From Mesorhizobium sp. (GTDB lineage Bacteria; Pseudomonadota; Alphaproteobacteria; Rhizobiales; Rhizobiaceae), in NCBI GenBank assembly GCA_004017535.1, contig SAJS01000012.1:129501-193500 (forward strand): a DNA stretch of 64,000 nucleotides. Direction: 5' to 3'. A model generated the notes under the pieces. It saw only the letters and a program-made list of their open reading frames with translations, was not told where the DNA came from and made no database searches. Shown piece by piece: positions 34,759-43,563 of this stretch. Positions within the stretch are counted from its first letter, which is position 1, and each line of letters starts with the position of its first letter. The translations under genes and the position numbers were made by a program.

Positions 34759-36690
34759 TCACCGTATCCAACCTTTCCGTGTCCGGCGTTGAGAGCATGG
34801 CGGTGAACTGTAGGTCGGCCGCCTCGCCGGCGGCCGGCAGGCCTTGCTGAATGGCGGATGCGGACGATCCGTCTGTGGCCAAATTCTCGACGTCGAGCGG
34901 TTTGCTGACAACCATGGGACAGGATTTTGCTTTTCTGTCCCGCGGCGTCGGCTTTGCCTCGTTGCGGGCGGCTGATGACAGTTCAAATCAGCCGGCCACT
35001 GTGAGGCAGGTACAAAAACGCCCGCACGAGGCGGGCTGTTTTGGTTTTGGTTGCGGGGACCCGCAACCCCTTTTGTCATAACATCGTAAGGCTTTTGATT
35101 TTGGTCAGGCTTGGCGAGTTCGAGGATGCCGAACAGCTCGCCGCGCAGCTCCGCATGCACTTCGCCGCGCTTGGCACCAGGCGTGAGCACGATCTCTCCG
35201 ATCAACGAGCGCAACGCCTCGGCAGCTGGACGTCCGTCATCGTGGTCGGCCAGCGCTTGCGTGAGTTGCTCGACCCGCCTGCGGTAGAGAGTAGCGATGT
35301 TGGGATGCAGGTCGGGCACGTCGGTGGGCGCCACGGCCAGACGCGCGGTGATCTCCGCCTTCTGCCTCTCCAGGTCTTCCATTCTCGCTTTCATCGAAGG
35401 TTGGTACAGGCCATCCTCGATCGCGGCCATGATGCCGGCGATGGCGCGCTCGATCTTATCAAGCGCCTTGCGGTCCTGTTCGCCTTGCGCGCGACGCTCC
35501 TGGTTGAGGCGATTGGTCTCTTGCGCATAGGCCCTGATCGCCTCGGCCACGGCATCGGCTGAGACCAGCCTTTCCTTCAGGCCTGCGAGGACCCGCTGCT
35601 CGATCTTCTCACGTGTGATGGTGCGGCCATTGTCGCAGATGCCCCGGCGCTGGTGGTTGAGACAAGCAAAGCGGTCGCGTGTGAACAGGCCGTAGCGCCC
35701 GCCGCAGCAGCCGCAGGTGAGCAAGCCGGAAAGCAGAGAGACCGGCCGCTTCATGGTGTGCAGCTTCCTGGCCCGGGCCTTGCGCGTGGCGATCGCCACC
35801 GCCTCGAACTGGCTGGCGATGGATTTCTGTCTCTCCTTCACGGCCTGCCACAATTCATCCTCGACGATCCTGAGATGTGGCACCTCGGTGCGGATCCATT
35901 TGGCTGGCGGATTGGGCCGCGACACGCGCTTGCCGGTGGCGGGATCCTTGACGAAGTGAAGGCGGTTCCAAACCAGCACACCGGTATAGAGTTCGTTGTT
36001 GATGACGCCGGTGCCCCTTATGACATGCCCGCGCACGCTGGTATCGCCCCAGTGCCGGCCGAGTGGGCCAGGAATGCCTTCCTTGTTGAGGTCTACGGCG
36101 ATTGCCTTCGGGCTCTTGCCGGCGGCGAACTCGCGGAAGATGCGACGCACGATGGTCGCTTCCTCCGGCACGATCGCGCGGTCGCCGCGAACAGGCTCGC
36201 CCGCAGTATCCAGCTTCTTCACCGCCCGGTAGCCGTAGCACAGCCCACCTCCGGCCTTGCCCTTCTCCACCCTGCCCCGCAGGCCGCGATGGGTCTTGAG
36301 GGCAAGGTCCTTGAGGAAGAGAGCATTCATCGTGCCCTTGAGGCCGACATGCAGTTCGCTGATCTCGCCCTCGGCCAGGGTGACGATGGCAACGCCGGCG
36401 AATTTGAGATGCTTGAAGAGGATGGCGACATCGGCCTGGTCGCGGCTGATGCGATCGAGTGCTTCGGCAAGCACTACCTCGAAGCGGCCGCGCTGGGCAT
36501 CGCGTACAAGATGCTGGATACCCGGCCGCAGCACCGTGCTGGCGCCGGAGATTGCCGCATCCTCATAGGTTCCCGCCACGCTCCAGCTCTCGCGCGCTGC
36601 CTGCTCGCGGCACAGCCTCAACTGGTCCTCGATGGAGGCATCCCGCTGGCTGTCGGACGAATAGCGGGCATAGAGTGCGACACGGGTCAT
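34759..36690 (-). CDS. Large serine recombinase with abnormal read-through C-terminus
   Basis: 643 residues. The resolvase domain begins VALYARYSSDSQRDASIEDQ with the catalytic serine in YSS, plus EALDRISRDQADV. A recombinase domain (GKSPKAIAVDLNKEGIPGP, then GTGVINNELYTGVLVWNR) follows. A zinc ribbon has cysteines in LTCGCCGGRYGLF and FACLNHQRRGICDN, and then comes a coiled coil. Relatives normally stop shortly after the region ending near YDVMTKGVAGPRNQ. Here the frame continues about 100 residues through a terminator-like hairpin (35014-35036), and this tail is Pro/Arg/Ser-rich and unlike protein. The gene has probably lost its stop. It likely mobilises or mobilised the element 34759-37995. 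Confidence 0.88.
   Translation of the reverse strand: MTRVALYARYSSDSQRDASIEDQLRLCREQAARESWSVAGTYEDAAISGASTVLRPGIQHLVRDAQRGRFEVVLAEALDRISRDQADVAILFKHLKFAGVAIVTLAEGEISELHVGLKGTMNALFLKDLALKTHRGLRGRVEKGKAGGGLCYGYRAVKKLDTAGEPVRGDRAIVPEEATIVRRIFREFAAGKSPKAIAVDLNKEGIPGPLGRHWGDTSVRGHVIRGTGVINNELYTGVLVWNRLHFVKDPATGKRVSRPNPPAKWIRTEVPHLRIVEDELWQAVKERQKSIASQFEAVAIATRKARARKLHTMKRPVSLLSGLLTCGCCGGRYGLFTRDRFACLNHQRRGICDNGRTITREKIEQRVLAGLKERLVSADAVAEAIRAYAQETNRLNQERRAQGEQDRKALDKIERAIAGIMAAIEDGLYQPSMKARMEDLERQKAEITARLAVAPTDVPDLHPNIATLYRRRVEQLTQALADHDDGRPAAEALRSLIGEIVLTPGAKRGEVHAELRGELFGILELAKPDQNQKPYDVMTKGVAGPRNQNQNSPPRAGVFVPASQWPADLNCHQPPATRQSRRRGTEKQNPVPWLSANRSTSRIWPQTDRPHPPFSKACRPPARRPTYSSPPCSQRRTRKGWIR
35014..35036 (-). 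terminator. Terminator-like hairpin inside the recombinase frame
   Basis: Read on the minus strand, GCCCGC-CTCGT-GCGGGC is followed by GTTTTTG, a textbook intrinsic terminator. It lies within the 3' part of the recombinase reading frame, about 260 bases before the present stop. Confidence 0.6.
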
Positions 36691-36956
36691 GGCGGCGGCG
36701 GATCCTCTCTCTTGTTCCGAAGGGGCTTGCCATCCGGCTCCCTGTCCTCTCCCTTTCGGCGGCCCGGCCTATTGTCATTGGCCGCCACCCCAGTCTCGAA
36801 GGCCTCCCGCGCCAGCTGCCGGCCGATCAGCCGGGCGATGTCCAGTACCACCCGATCCAGCTTGGCCGCCGGCGTGAGTTCGGGGAGCCTCTCGGGGTCG
36901 CCATTGTCGTTCGCCGGAACCAAAGCTTGTGGCCCAGTGCTGGTGTCCTCAGCCAT
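36687..36956 (-). CDS. Small accessory protein upstream of the recombinase (PANDN type)
   Basis: 89 residues from the ATG at 36956 with GGGAG upstream; the longer frame to 37031 is not needed. The protein opens MAEDTSTGPQALVPANDN and holds a second ANDN motif (GVAANDNRPGRRKGED), with a central helix ELTPAAKLDRVVLDIARLIG. The C-terminus is Lys/Arg/Pro-rich and basic. Its stop overlaps the recombinase start by 4 bases, so the two are coupled. From memory, small proteins with ANDN motifs often precede serine recombinases in rhizobia; the function is unknown, perhaps a DNA-binding accessory factor. Confidence 0.7.
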   Translation of the reverse strand: MAEDTSTGPQALVPANDNGDPERLPELTPAAKLDRVVLDIARLIGRQLAREAFETGVAANDNRPGRRKGEDREPDGKPLRNKREDPPPP

Positions 36957-37080
36957 CGCGGTCGCTCCCAAATGGTGGATCGACCGTCTATCGGAGGGCC
37001 GCCGGACGGCGAGGGAAAGCGCGAAGTTCATGTCGTAGGGGCACAGCGTGCAATGACTTGCGCCGTGCGATTTCGGCGTT

Positions 37081-37683
37081 TCAGAAGACCCCTACATCAC
37101 CACGGTACGCAGCCGCGCCTTCCTCTTTCAGCGCCGCGACCAGCTTCACTGCGGAATGCCAGTGTCTTGCGACCTCGCTCCGCGTCCTTTCCCGGCTCCG
37201 GCGGCCAACCGGCAAACCTCCCGCGATCGCCTTCAAGTCGCGCAGTGCGGAAGCTATGTGCGGCCACGGGAAGTCGGTAGGGTCGCCAATATCTCGATCA
37301 GCGCCGACGATCATTTCCAACTTGGCGATGACGCCGACGAGCGACGTAGCCGCGATGTCAGGGATAGAATCTTGAAGTTTCAGAGCTTCGGTCATCGCAA
37401 AGACCTCGGCCTCCCGCGCAACTGCGTAGTCCCGCGGAGCACCGAGAGTGAGCGCCTCTTCGTTTTGAACTCGCGCCGTTGAATTTGCGGTCAATCCCTG
37501 AATTCCGGGATTGACCATGATTTGGCTCTCCAAGCGCTGCTGCACGCGGCATAGCAGCATGGAGACGTACCGAGCCATTTGCCAATCGCTCACAAGCAGA
37601 AGCGCGGGATCGCATGGGGCTGCCGGTTGCAATTCCGGGTCGTTGCGGCTTGCGGCGAGAACATTCGGCTTTTTCGTTGGCAC
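37081..37683 (-). CDS. Hypothetical protein of the recombinase element
   Basis: 200 residues from the GTG at 37683, which has AAGGAGG just upstream; an ORF start at 37731 lacks a ribosome site. The protein is soluble and largely helical: DWQMARYVSMLLCRVQQRLE, EAEVFAMTEALKLQDSIPDI and TSLVGVIAKLEMIVGADRDI. It has no signal or membrane segment, and I recognise no family. The divergent XRE regulator starts 94 bases away. It is 125 bases upstream of the PANDN gene on the same strand and probably part of the same unit. Confidence 0.65.
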   Translation of the reverse strand: MPTKKPNVLAASRNDPELQPAAPCDPALLLVSDWQMARYVSMLLCRVQQRLESQIMVNPGIQGLTANSTARVQNEEALTLGAPRDYAVAREAEVFAMTEALKLQDSIPDIAATSLVGVIAKLEMIVGADRDIGDPTDFPWPHIASALRDLKAIAGGLPVGRRSRERTRSEVARHWHSAVKLVAALKEEGAAAYRGDVGVF

Positions 37684-37734
37684 GGCATGGCCTCCTTCCG
37701 TGGGGCAAGTCTCCCGCTGGCGAATACACATTAT

Positions 37735-37765
37735 AGTTGATAAACTTAAAGTGTGTAAACCTCGA
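37735..37765. promoter_or_regulatory. Candidate operator between hypothetical gene and XRE regulator
   Basis: The AT-rich stretch contains TAAAC at 37741-37745 and again at 37756-37760, and a short palindrome ACTT-A-AAGT at 37744-37752. This is the only such sequence in the 93-base divergent gap, so it is a plausible self-binding site of the XRE protein. Confidence 0.35.
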
Positions 37766-37776
37766 TTGTCCGACGC

Positions 37777-37995
37777 ATGGACATGCGTCAGCTGGTTGGA
37801 AAAAACTTCGCGCGTATTCGGCGGGAGAAAGGCCTGACGCAGGAGGACGTCGAAGCACGCTCTGGATTCAGTCAGCAGTATCTGAGCAGCCTCGAACGCG
37901 GTCGGCGGAACCCCACGGTGATCACGCTTTATGAGCTTGCTCAGGCGTTAGGAGTAAGTCACTTGGAGTTGGTCAAGCCAAGCGATCATCCCTAG
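37777..37995 (+). CDS. XRE/Cro-family transcriptional regulator
   Basis: 72 residues, essentially one helix-turn-helix domain. It reads VGKNFARIRREKGLTQEDVE, then ARSGFSQQYLSSLERGRRNP for the turn and recognition helix, then TVITLYELAQALGV. The start may be the ATG at 37777 or 37783. No ligand-binding domain is attached. It resembles controller-type regulators of mobile elements and is divergent from the element genes it probably represses. Confidence 0.88.
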   Translation: MDMRQLVGKNFARIRREKGLTQEDVEARSGFSQQYLSSLERGRRNPTVITLYELAQALGVSHLELVKPSDHP

Positions 37996-38375
37996 TTTTA
38001 TAGCAATGATATAAGCGGAAGCCGCTCGCTCGCGCGCTCTCAATGGCGCCGTAGCGAGCCAGCGGCGGGTTTGCGCCGCATGTCGATCGTTGAGCAGACT
38101 CTACCCACATCCCAAAAGCAGTCACTCGAGTGACACACAAGGCGCAGCGTGTTTGCCCCAGTTCCGAAACTGTCAACCAGTATCGCAAGTGGCCAGATAG
38201 ACGGCTTCTTCCGCGGACAATCCGATTGGACTGTGCCAGAGGATAGCAGTGCCTGCAGCCTGGGCAAACGGAATACTTGGCCCGCAGGGATCACGTCTTG
38301 CGCCTTCCCCCTCACGCGAGGGGGATACGATTTGCTGCTGCTTGCAGGCGGCTTCGGCGCGCCGTTGGCGCTCGA
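37996..38375. other. Intergenic region, nothing recognised
   Basis: 380 bases between the XRE regulator and the stop of the secreted protein gene. Short frames are present on both strands but none has a ribosome site, conserved pattern or family resemblance. It may include the other boundary of the recombinase element. Confidence 0.4.
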
Positions 38376-38903
38376 TCAATGCTTGAGACATTTGCGACCG
38401 ACTGCCATTGCCTTGAAAGTTCCTTTCAGGTCGACAACGAAGGCTCCTTTAGTCTTCGGAAACACGATCATTTTGTATTTCTTCGCCACGTCGCGCTTAA
38501 ACTTCGGGTCGTCGGTCAAGATATAGCCGCCTTCATATCCGCCCTTGAGTTCGCCGCTCGAGCTCGTGACCACACCTTTGTAAAGGTGGCCATCCAAGGA
38601 GACGAAGATATCCGACTTGGTCCCGTTCTGAAGGCCGATATCCACCTTCGTGAACACGCCAAGGTACCCGACATCCTTATTAGCGGTCACGCCCATTTGG
38701 ACCGCACTTGGTCCATCTTGGCGCACGAGCAAGCAATCTCCACGGGTTTGATTTGCATAGATAGTCCAGCCTTCGACATCATCTCCGTATCGGACAAGCA
38801 CGTCGCTGGCTTTGGGAAGCGGATTTTCAGTTTGTGCGTAGGCTGCCGTCGCAGACGAAAGTGCTACTGACATTACCACGATAAGTGTCATGGAGTTTCG
38901 CAT
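38376..38903 (-). CDS. Secreted hypothetical protein
   Basis: 175 residues from the ATG at 38903, preceded by GAGGGG. The signal peptide (MRNSMTLIVVMSVALSSATA) ends at AYAQ, giving a periplasmic protein. The mature part includes VEGWTIYANQTRGDCLL and, near the end, VDLKGTFKAMAVGRKCLKH; the two cysteines, one near each end, could form a disulphide. I know similar small periplasmic proteins in rhizobia (GWT.Y.N....C.....) but no function. It is transcribed alone, with 250 bases to the next upstream gene. Confidence 0.75.
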   Translation of the reverse strand: MRNSMTLIVVMSVALSSATAAYAQTENPLPKASDVLVRYGDDVEGWTIYANQTRGDCLLVRQDGPSAVQMGVTANKDVGYLGVFTKVDIGLQNGTKSDIFVSLDGHLYKGVVTSSSGELKGGYEGGYILTDDPKFKRDVAKKYKMIVFPKTKGAFVVDLKGTFKAMAVGRKCLKH

Positions 38904-39154
38904 AGTTTTCCCCTCATGTTGGAAGTTCCGGACCTTCAATGGTGACCTACGGTTGCTCGGCGCCGTCCCGGCGTCCTCGGCTTCCGATCGTCCCCTCTGC
39001 CAATAACATATTAGTGAAAGCTAATTCGACGTGACTGAAGTCGCAACAGGCTGCGGCAGAGGTCGCAACGCCTGTTCGTGTTTGTATCAGGCCAGCCCTT
39101 TGGCATGGAAAATCAGAGAGCATCTGCCTTGCAAATCCCGCAGCAAACACATCA

Positions 39155-40432
39155 TCACTCCGTCGTCGCATCGCCCCTCAGTATCGTCTCCAGGTCATCA
39201 GGTGGCGGTTTGTTCGTTTTCCCCTCGACCGTCGCAATTGGCGCACTGACCGTTGTTGCCGCGGCGTTGCCGATCGTGTCGACCGCGCCGGCAACCACCA
39301 GTCCCAGTTCGTCGCCAAGGCCCACCCTCGAATCCGTCAGGGTTTGGCCAGCAGCGAGTTGGGCCCCGAGCAGTTGAACGATCTCAGGACTTTCGGCAAA
39401 CTTGCTGTGGTTCAAGCTATCTGCGGTCCTCACGTCGGTCAGGTCGAGGACGGTTATACCGGACGCCTGCAACTTCGATTTATACGGCTCCTTTGACGGA
39501 TCCGCCTGCCCCACCCTGTCGACATTGCCGGCAATCAGGCGCGAGACGGCAAGCGCCCGATCGTCTCGCGAGACGGTGATGGTGAACTTCGGCTTTTTCG
39601 GCCCAAGCTCGGTCCACTGGCGACCAAAGACATCCACGTCGAGATCGGGAGACGCGAGGATGACGTTCCTGATCTTGGGCGAAACGCGCCCATCCTCCAG
39701 CGCCATCTGCCTCAGCGATTCCATCGCGAGCCAGGTGCCCATCGAGTGGGCCATGACGGTGACGTCGGTCACGCTGCGGTCGTCGGCCAAGGCCTTCAAT
39801 GTCCGCTCGAACGCAGTGCGCGAGAAATTCGCGCTTTCCTTGTCGTAGTTGTAGCCAAGCACACTGGCGCGCGACGGCCATGTGAAGAGTATCGGCACGA
39901 CGTTCGCCCGCGAGTCGTGCACGAACTGCGCAAAGCGAAAGACCGAGTCCTCATACCGGTTGTTGAAGCCATGCACGAAGACGAGAACATGGCCGTTCGA
40001 ATTGTGAGCATGCAGCCATTTGTGAGCCTCGGGAATCGACAGGTTTCTTGCTGCAAGAACCGCGAAATCCTTTTGGGGGTTTGGCGGCAGCTTTTTCGGC
40101 CACTCGACCGTGCCGGGCGCACGGTTCGGCGGGATCGAGATGGTCAGGTCGGTCAACGAAAGCGCCGGGCTGCGCTCGCCCGTGAACAAGGTCGCCGGGT
40201 CGCCGGAAGGCTTGCGGCTGGTCGCGACCAACATCGTCACATCCGATGCCGCCGGCGAAACCAAGCTCGCGGGGATCGGCGCCAGAACCCCTTCGGGTCC
40301 AGTTCCGCACGCCGTGAGCGTAAGGAATACGGCCGATATGGCTTCTGCAACCCGCCAGCGCGCCGGTTTGGAGCTGCTGCGATGCTCACAGAGCTGATAG
40401 CACCCTCTTGTTACGACGGACGCACAATGCAT
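39155..40432 (-). CDS. Lipoprotein-like alpha/beta hydrolase (DUF900-type)
   Basis: 425 residues from an ATG at 40432 that overlaps the FGE stop; no strong ribosome site is seen, so the start is uncertain. A hydrophobic stretch ending LTACGTGP looks like a lipobox. The hydrolase core shows HVLVFVHGFNNRYEDSVFRF and VTVMAHSMGTWLAMESLRQM, placing the nucleophilic Ser in AHSMG, with ASPDLDVDVF as a possible acid strand. This matches the DUF900 esterase-like family. It lies downstream of the sulfatase and its activating enzyme on the same strand, so it may belong to the same operon and act on the same envelope or glycan substrate. Confidence 0.8.
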   Translation of the reverse strand: MHCASVVTRGCYQLCEHRSSSKPARWRVAEAISAVFLTLTACGTGPEGVLAPIPASLVSPAASDVTMLVATSRKPSGDPATLFTGERSPALSLTDLTISIPPNRAPGTVEWPKKLPPNPQKDFAVLAARNLSIPEAHKWLHAHNSNGHVLVFVHGFNNRYEDSVFRFAQFVHDSRANVVPILFTWPSRASVLGYNYDKESANFSRTAFERTLKALADDRSVTDVTVMAHSMGTWLAMESLRQMALEDGRVSPKIRNVILASPDLDVDVFGRQWTELGPKKPKFTITVSRDDRALAVSRLIAGNVDRVGQADPSKEPYKSKLQASGITVLDLTDVRTADSLNHSKFAESPEIVQLLGAQLAAGQTLTDSRVGLGDELGLVVAGAVDTIGNAAATTVSAPIATVEGKTNKPPPDDLETILRGDATTE

Positions 40433-41370
40433 CGAAAACCCAGGTGGCAAGTGGACGTATCTACGGGCTGCGCCATGCGAGCGGCCGGCCGGTACCGTCG
40501 GCAATAGCTGGGGGCGCACAGGAAGGACCCGCCCTTGGTCACCTTGCGTGGAATTTTGATGTCGGGTGTCGCTGGGTCGAAGCTCGCCTCACGCTCGCCG
40601 CCGCGCGGATTTTCCGTCGTGCAGCAAGGGCTCTCGATCCGGCGGTGCTCCTGATACCAGTCGGTGGTCCACTGCCAGACATTGCCGGCCATGTCATAGA
40701 GCCCGTAGCCATTTGCCGGAAACGAGCCGACGGGCGCAGTCCATTCGTAGCCGTCTTCGCAATCGTTGCGGAAAGGGAACTCGCCCTGATAGGTGTTGGC
40801 CATATGCCGGCCGCCGGGCGTCAGTTCGGCGCCCCAAACAAATTCGGCGCCGTCAAGCCCGCCGCGTGCGGCAAACTCCCACTCGGCCTCGGTCGGCAGC
40901 GCCTTTCCCGCCCAGTTCGCATAAGCTTCTGCGTCCTGGTAGGCGATGTGCACGACGGGATGGTTGTCGAGCCCCTTCAGCCCGCTGGCAGGGCCACGTG
41001 GGTGCCTCCAGTTCGCGCCACGAACGTAAGCCCACCAGTTGTAGTGATTGTTGCGATCGATGCCGCGCGAGGGCCTGACGAACAAGGCTGAAGCCGGCGC
41101 CAATGATTCTGCACTGGCCCCGGGATAGTCCGCAGCATTCGCTGGACGCTCGGCCAGCGTGACATAGCCGCTGGCCTCGACGAAGCGTCTGAACTCGGCA
41201 TTCGTGACGGTCGAGCGATCCATCCTGAAGCCGCCGACGACGACACGGTGCGCCGGCGCCTCTTCGGGATAATGGTGGTTCGAGCCCATCAGGAACTCGC
41301 CGCCGGGAATCCAGAGCATATCGGCGTTTGACGAATCCGTTGGCTTTGCTGCAGGTCGCGCCTCAGTCAT
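40411..41370 (-). CDS. Formylglycine-generating enzyme (sulfatase activator)
   Basis: 319 residues with the full FGE-sulfatase fold: MLWIPGGEFLMGSNHHYPEE at the start, GYGLYDMAGNVWQWTTDWYQ, and the C-terminal KGGSFLCAPSYCRRYRPAAR. Cys285 and Cys290 match the copper-binding catalytic pair of true FGEs, so the protein should be active and not a nitric-oxide-type or sulfatase-unrelated member. It oxidises the cysteine of a CxPxR motif to formylglycine before folding. The neighbouring sulfatase at 41410-42912 has exactly such a motif, 39 bases upstream on the same strand. Confidence 0.93.
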   Translation of the reverse strand: MTEARPAAKPTDSSNADMLWIPGGEFLMGSNHHYPEEAPAHRVVVGGFRMDRSTVTNAEFRRFVEASGYVTLAERPANAADYPGASAESLAPASALFVRPSRGIDRNNHYNWWAYVRGANWRHPRGPASGLKGLDNHPVVHIAYQDAEAYANWAGKALPTEAEWEFAARGGLDGAEFVWGAELTPGGRHMANTYQGEFPFRNDCEDGYEWTAPVGSFPANGYGLYDMAGNVWQWTTDWYQEHRRIESPCCTTENPRGGEREASFDPATPDIKIPRKVTKGGSFLCAPSYCRRYRPAARMAQPVDTSTCHLGFRCIVRPS

Positions 41371-41409
41371 CGGCTGGTCTCGTCTGAACGGCAGAGCGCA
41401 TCCGCCAGT

Positions 41410-42912
41410 TCAATCCCCCGCAGCGAACATTTCCTCCGGGCTCGGTGTCACCAGCGGCGTGAAGTACGTCAGCCGCACTGCCTCCATAAGCAACAGCGGG
41501 GGTTTCATCTGGGCTGCGAGCTCGGTGATCCTTGCCTGCAACACCTTGACTTTATCAGGATACTTATCAGCCAAGTTAGTGGCCTCCGATTTGTCCTGCG
41601 ACAAATCGAAGAGCTCAATCTTTTGCGGCAACGTTGCCGACCATAACAATTTCCATTCGCCCTCGCGCACCGCACCGGCCATCGGATCGACATTGTAGAC
41701 GATCTCTGTGCGCGGCGAAGGTTTGAGCTCGCTGAGGGCCGGCCACATATCCATGCCGTCCAGCGGTTTGTCCTTGCCAGGCTTGGCGCCGGCTAGCCCG
41801 GCCAGTGTCGGCAACATGTCGACGACATGCATGAGGCCATTGAAGACGCCAGGCTTGATCTTGCCTGGCCAGTTCATGAAGGCAACCGAGCGGGTGCCGC
41901 CCTCATAGAGGGTGCCTTTGCCGTCGCGATAGGGGCCGTTATCCGCAGGCAGCTTGCCACCCACCTTCGAGTCGCCCGCAAACATCGAGTTAACGACGCC
42001 ACCGTTATCGCTCATGTAGACGATCAGGGTATTGTCCCGAATCCCCTTCTTCTCAAGGGCGGCCACGACATTACCGATCTCGTCATCGATCACCGAGATC
42101 ATTGCGGCATAGGCTCTGCGGTTCTCGTCGGCGATGTTCTTATACCGGTCGAGATATTCCTTCGGGGCCTGGAATGGCGTATGGGGGGCGGTGAAAGCGA
42201 GGTAGAGAAAGAGCGGCTTCTTCTGATCGTGAGCGTTGATGATCCGGACAGCTTCCTGACCGAACAACGTGTTGTCGAAGCCCGGCTGCTTGATCGGCTT
42301 GTTGTTCTTGTACCAGTCCGCGATACCATGCGATGCGTGTTTGAAATGGTCGATCTCGCCGACCGTCGCCCCGTAGAATGAATCAAATCCACGCTGCTTC
42401 GGCCAGTAGTCCGTCTTGGCATGGCCGAGATGCCATTTGCCGCTCATCGCCGTCTGGTAGCCCGCGTCCCTTAGGATTTGCGGAAGAAGTGTCTCATCGA
42501 GCGGAAGGCCATAGGTTCCCGCTGCGGGGACAACGCCAACCTGCATGCCATAGCGCAGCGGATAGCGGCCGGTCATGAGGGCGCTACGCGTTGGTGTGCA
42601 CATCGGCTGCACGTAATATTCCTCGAGCTTCGCCCCTTCGGCGGCCAGCTTGTCAATGTTGGGCGTCTTGATGTCCGAGCCGTGATAGCCGACGTCTTTC
42701 CAGCCTTGATCGTCCGTAACTATGAAGACGATGTTGGGCTGCGAGGGCTGGGCCGCTGCAGCCTGACCACCGGCCAGGCCGGAAAGCGCCCCTGCAAGGC
42801 CGACCGGTGTCGCAAACCGCGTGATGGCAGCCGCTGTGCCGGCCATCAATGCGTCCCGCCGTGTGATTCTGTTGGTACCGGCTTCAGCCGGAAAGTCACG
42901 ATCCGTGCTCAT
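41410..42912 (-). CDS. Tat-exported type I sulfatase
   Basis: 500 residues. A twin-arginine leader (ITRRDALMAGTAAAITRFAT) points to folded export, which fits cytoplasmic maturation by FGE. The sulfatase core shows NIVFIVTDDQGWKDVGYHGS with the metal aspartates, the formylglycine motif CTPTRSALMTGR at Cys105, SGKWHLGH and VYMSDNGG. The next gene encodes the FGE. The substrate class (aryl, glycan or choline sulfate) cannot be deduced; the overall pattern is arylsulfatase-like. An AraC regulator and outer-membrane barrel nearby suggest an inducible scavenging module. Confidence 0.93.
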   Translation of the reverse strand: MSTDRDFPAEAGTNRITRRDALMAGTAAAITRFATPVGLAGALSGLAGGQAAAAQPSQPNIVFIVTDDQGWKDVGYHGSDIKTPNIDKLAAEGAKLEEYYVQPMCTPTRSALMTGRYPLRYGMQVGVVPAAGTYGLPLDETLLPQILRDAGYQTAMSGKWHLGHAKTDYWPKQRGFDSFYGATVGEIDHFKHASHGIADWYKNNKPIKQPGFDNTLFGQEAVRIINAHDQKKPLFLYLAFTAPHTPFQAPKEYLDRYKNIADENRRAYAAMISVIDDEIGNVVAALEKKGIRDNTLIVYMSDNGGVVNSMFAGDSKVGGKLPADNGPYRDGKGTLYEGGTRSVAFMNWPGKIKPGVFNGLMHVVDMLPTLAGLAGAKPGKDKPLDGMDMWPALSELKPSPRTEIVYNVDPMAGAVREGEWKLLWSATLPQKIELFDLSQDKSEATNLADKYPDKVKVLQARITELAAQMKPPLLLMEAVRLTYFTPLVTPSPEEMFAAGD

Positions 42913-43563
42913 GTTGTGCCCCTGATGCTAATTCATGCCGTCCTATTCAAAACAATGAGCGTCTAGCGTTCTCCCGCCGATCACTCCCTCGGATCCCAAA
43001 ACGCAGCGCTACGGCTTCGGATCGACATCGCGCATCGCCTTGCCGCGAAACTTTGGATTGCGAAATAAAGCGTGTCACCACCGTCATGGCCTCTCCAGGA
43101 AGCCGCCGGCCAGAGGACATCGAGCGCTCTCCTGCGCACGCTTCTGGAATGATCCCGCCTGTTCATGCTCCCCAACTCGCCGTTAGTCGGCGATACGCCC
43201 GCGCTGTTTGCTCTCGCGCAATTCTGAATAAGCTATAGCTAATACAACCATGCCGCTATCCACTTTGCGCAAAGAATGTATTTTTTGGCCTCTAGGCCTC
43301 GCCCGCCTTTGCACAGCAACTCAGCCTGCTCGAACCTTTATGCAGCCTTGGAGGCATGTCAGGGCAGCAGCAACGCCGGTATGGCACGATCGCATCGGCC
43401 ATCGCCTGCATCACCAAATCGGAACAGCGCTAGTTCAGCATCCCATCCAGGCCGCGGGGGATGCGCTTCAGACAGTGGCGCAACCTCAATACGCATTTCA
43501 ACTGTGGAAACATGACTAACCCGGCGTTAAAACGGGGGCGCTGCAGTAGCCGACCACTTCATG
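42913..43563. other. Long intergenic region upstream of the sulfatase operon
   Basis: 651 bases without a supported gene. It holds one copy of a block shared with the AraC leader (43229-43284, separate entry). Homology to the AraC leader seems to fade about 45 bases past the block, and no AraC coding sequence follows. The rest shows no structure I recognise. Confidence 0.45.
43229..43284 (+). promoter_or_regulatory. Duplicated regulatory block with CTTTGCGCAAAG palindrome, copy 1
   Basis: TAAGCTA, CTAATACAA and a 20-base identical core ending CTTTGCGCAAAG (43263-43274) recur at 44522-44577 in the same order and spacing. The core ends in a perfect 12-base palindrome. This copy is 317 bases upstream of the sulfatase ATG and points away from it. 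Confidence 0.6.

Noticed and set aside
35043..35064. GGTTGCGGG/CCCGCAACC hairpin near the recombinase end considered as part of a tRNA and attachment site.
   Set aside because: No anticodon arm, D arm or acceptor stem can be folded around it; it lies in the recombinase frame.
35653..37038. 461-codon plus-strand frame opposite the serine recombinase.
   Set aside because: The minus strand encodes clear resolvase, recombinase and zinc-ribbon motifs; the plus frame has none.
38149..38391. Short overlapping frames on both strands downstream of the secreted protein gene.
   Set aside because: No ribosome site, no family resemblance, and Pro/Arg/Ala-rich translations typical of non-coding GC-rich DNA.
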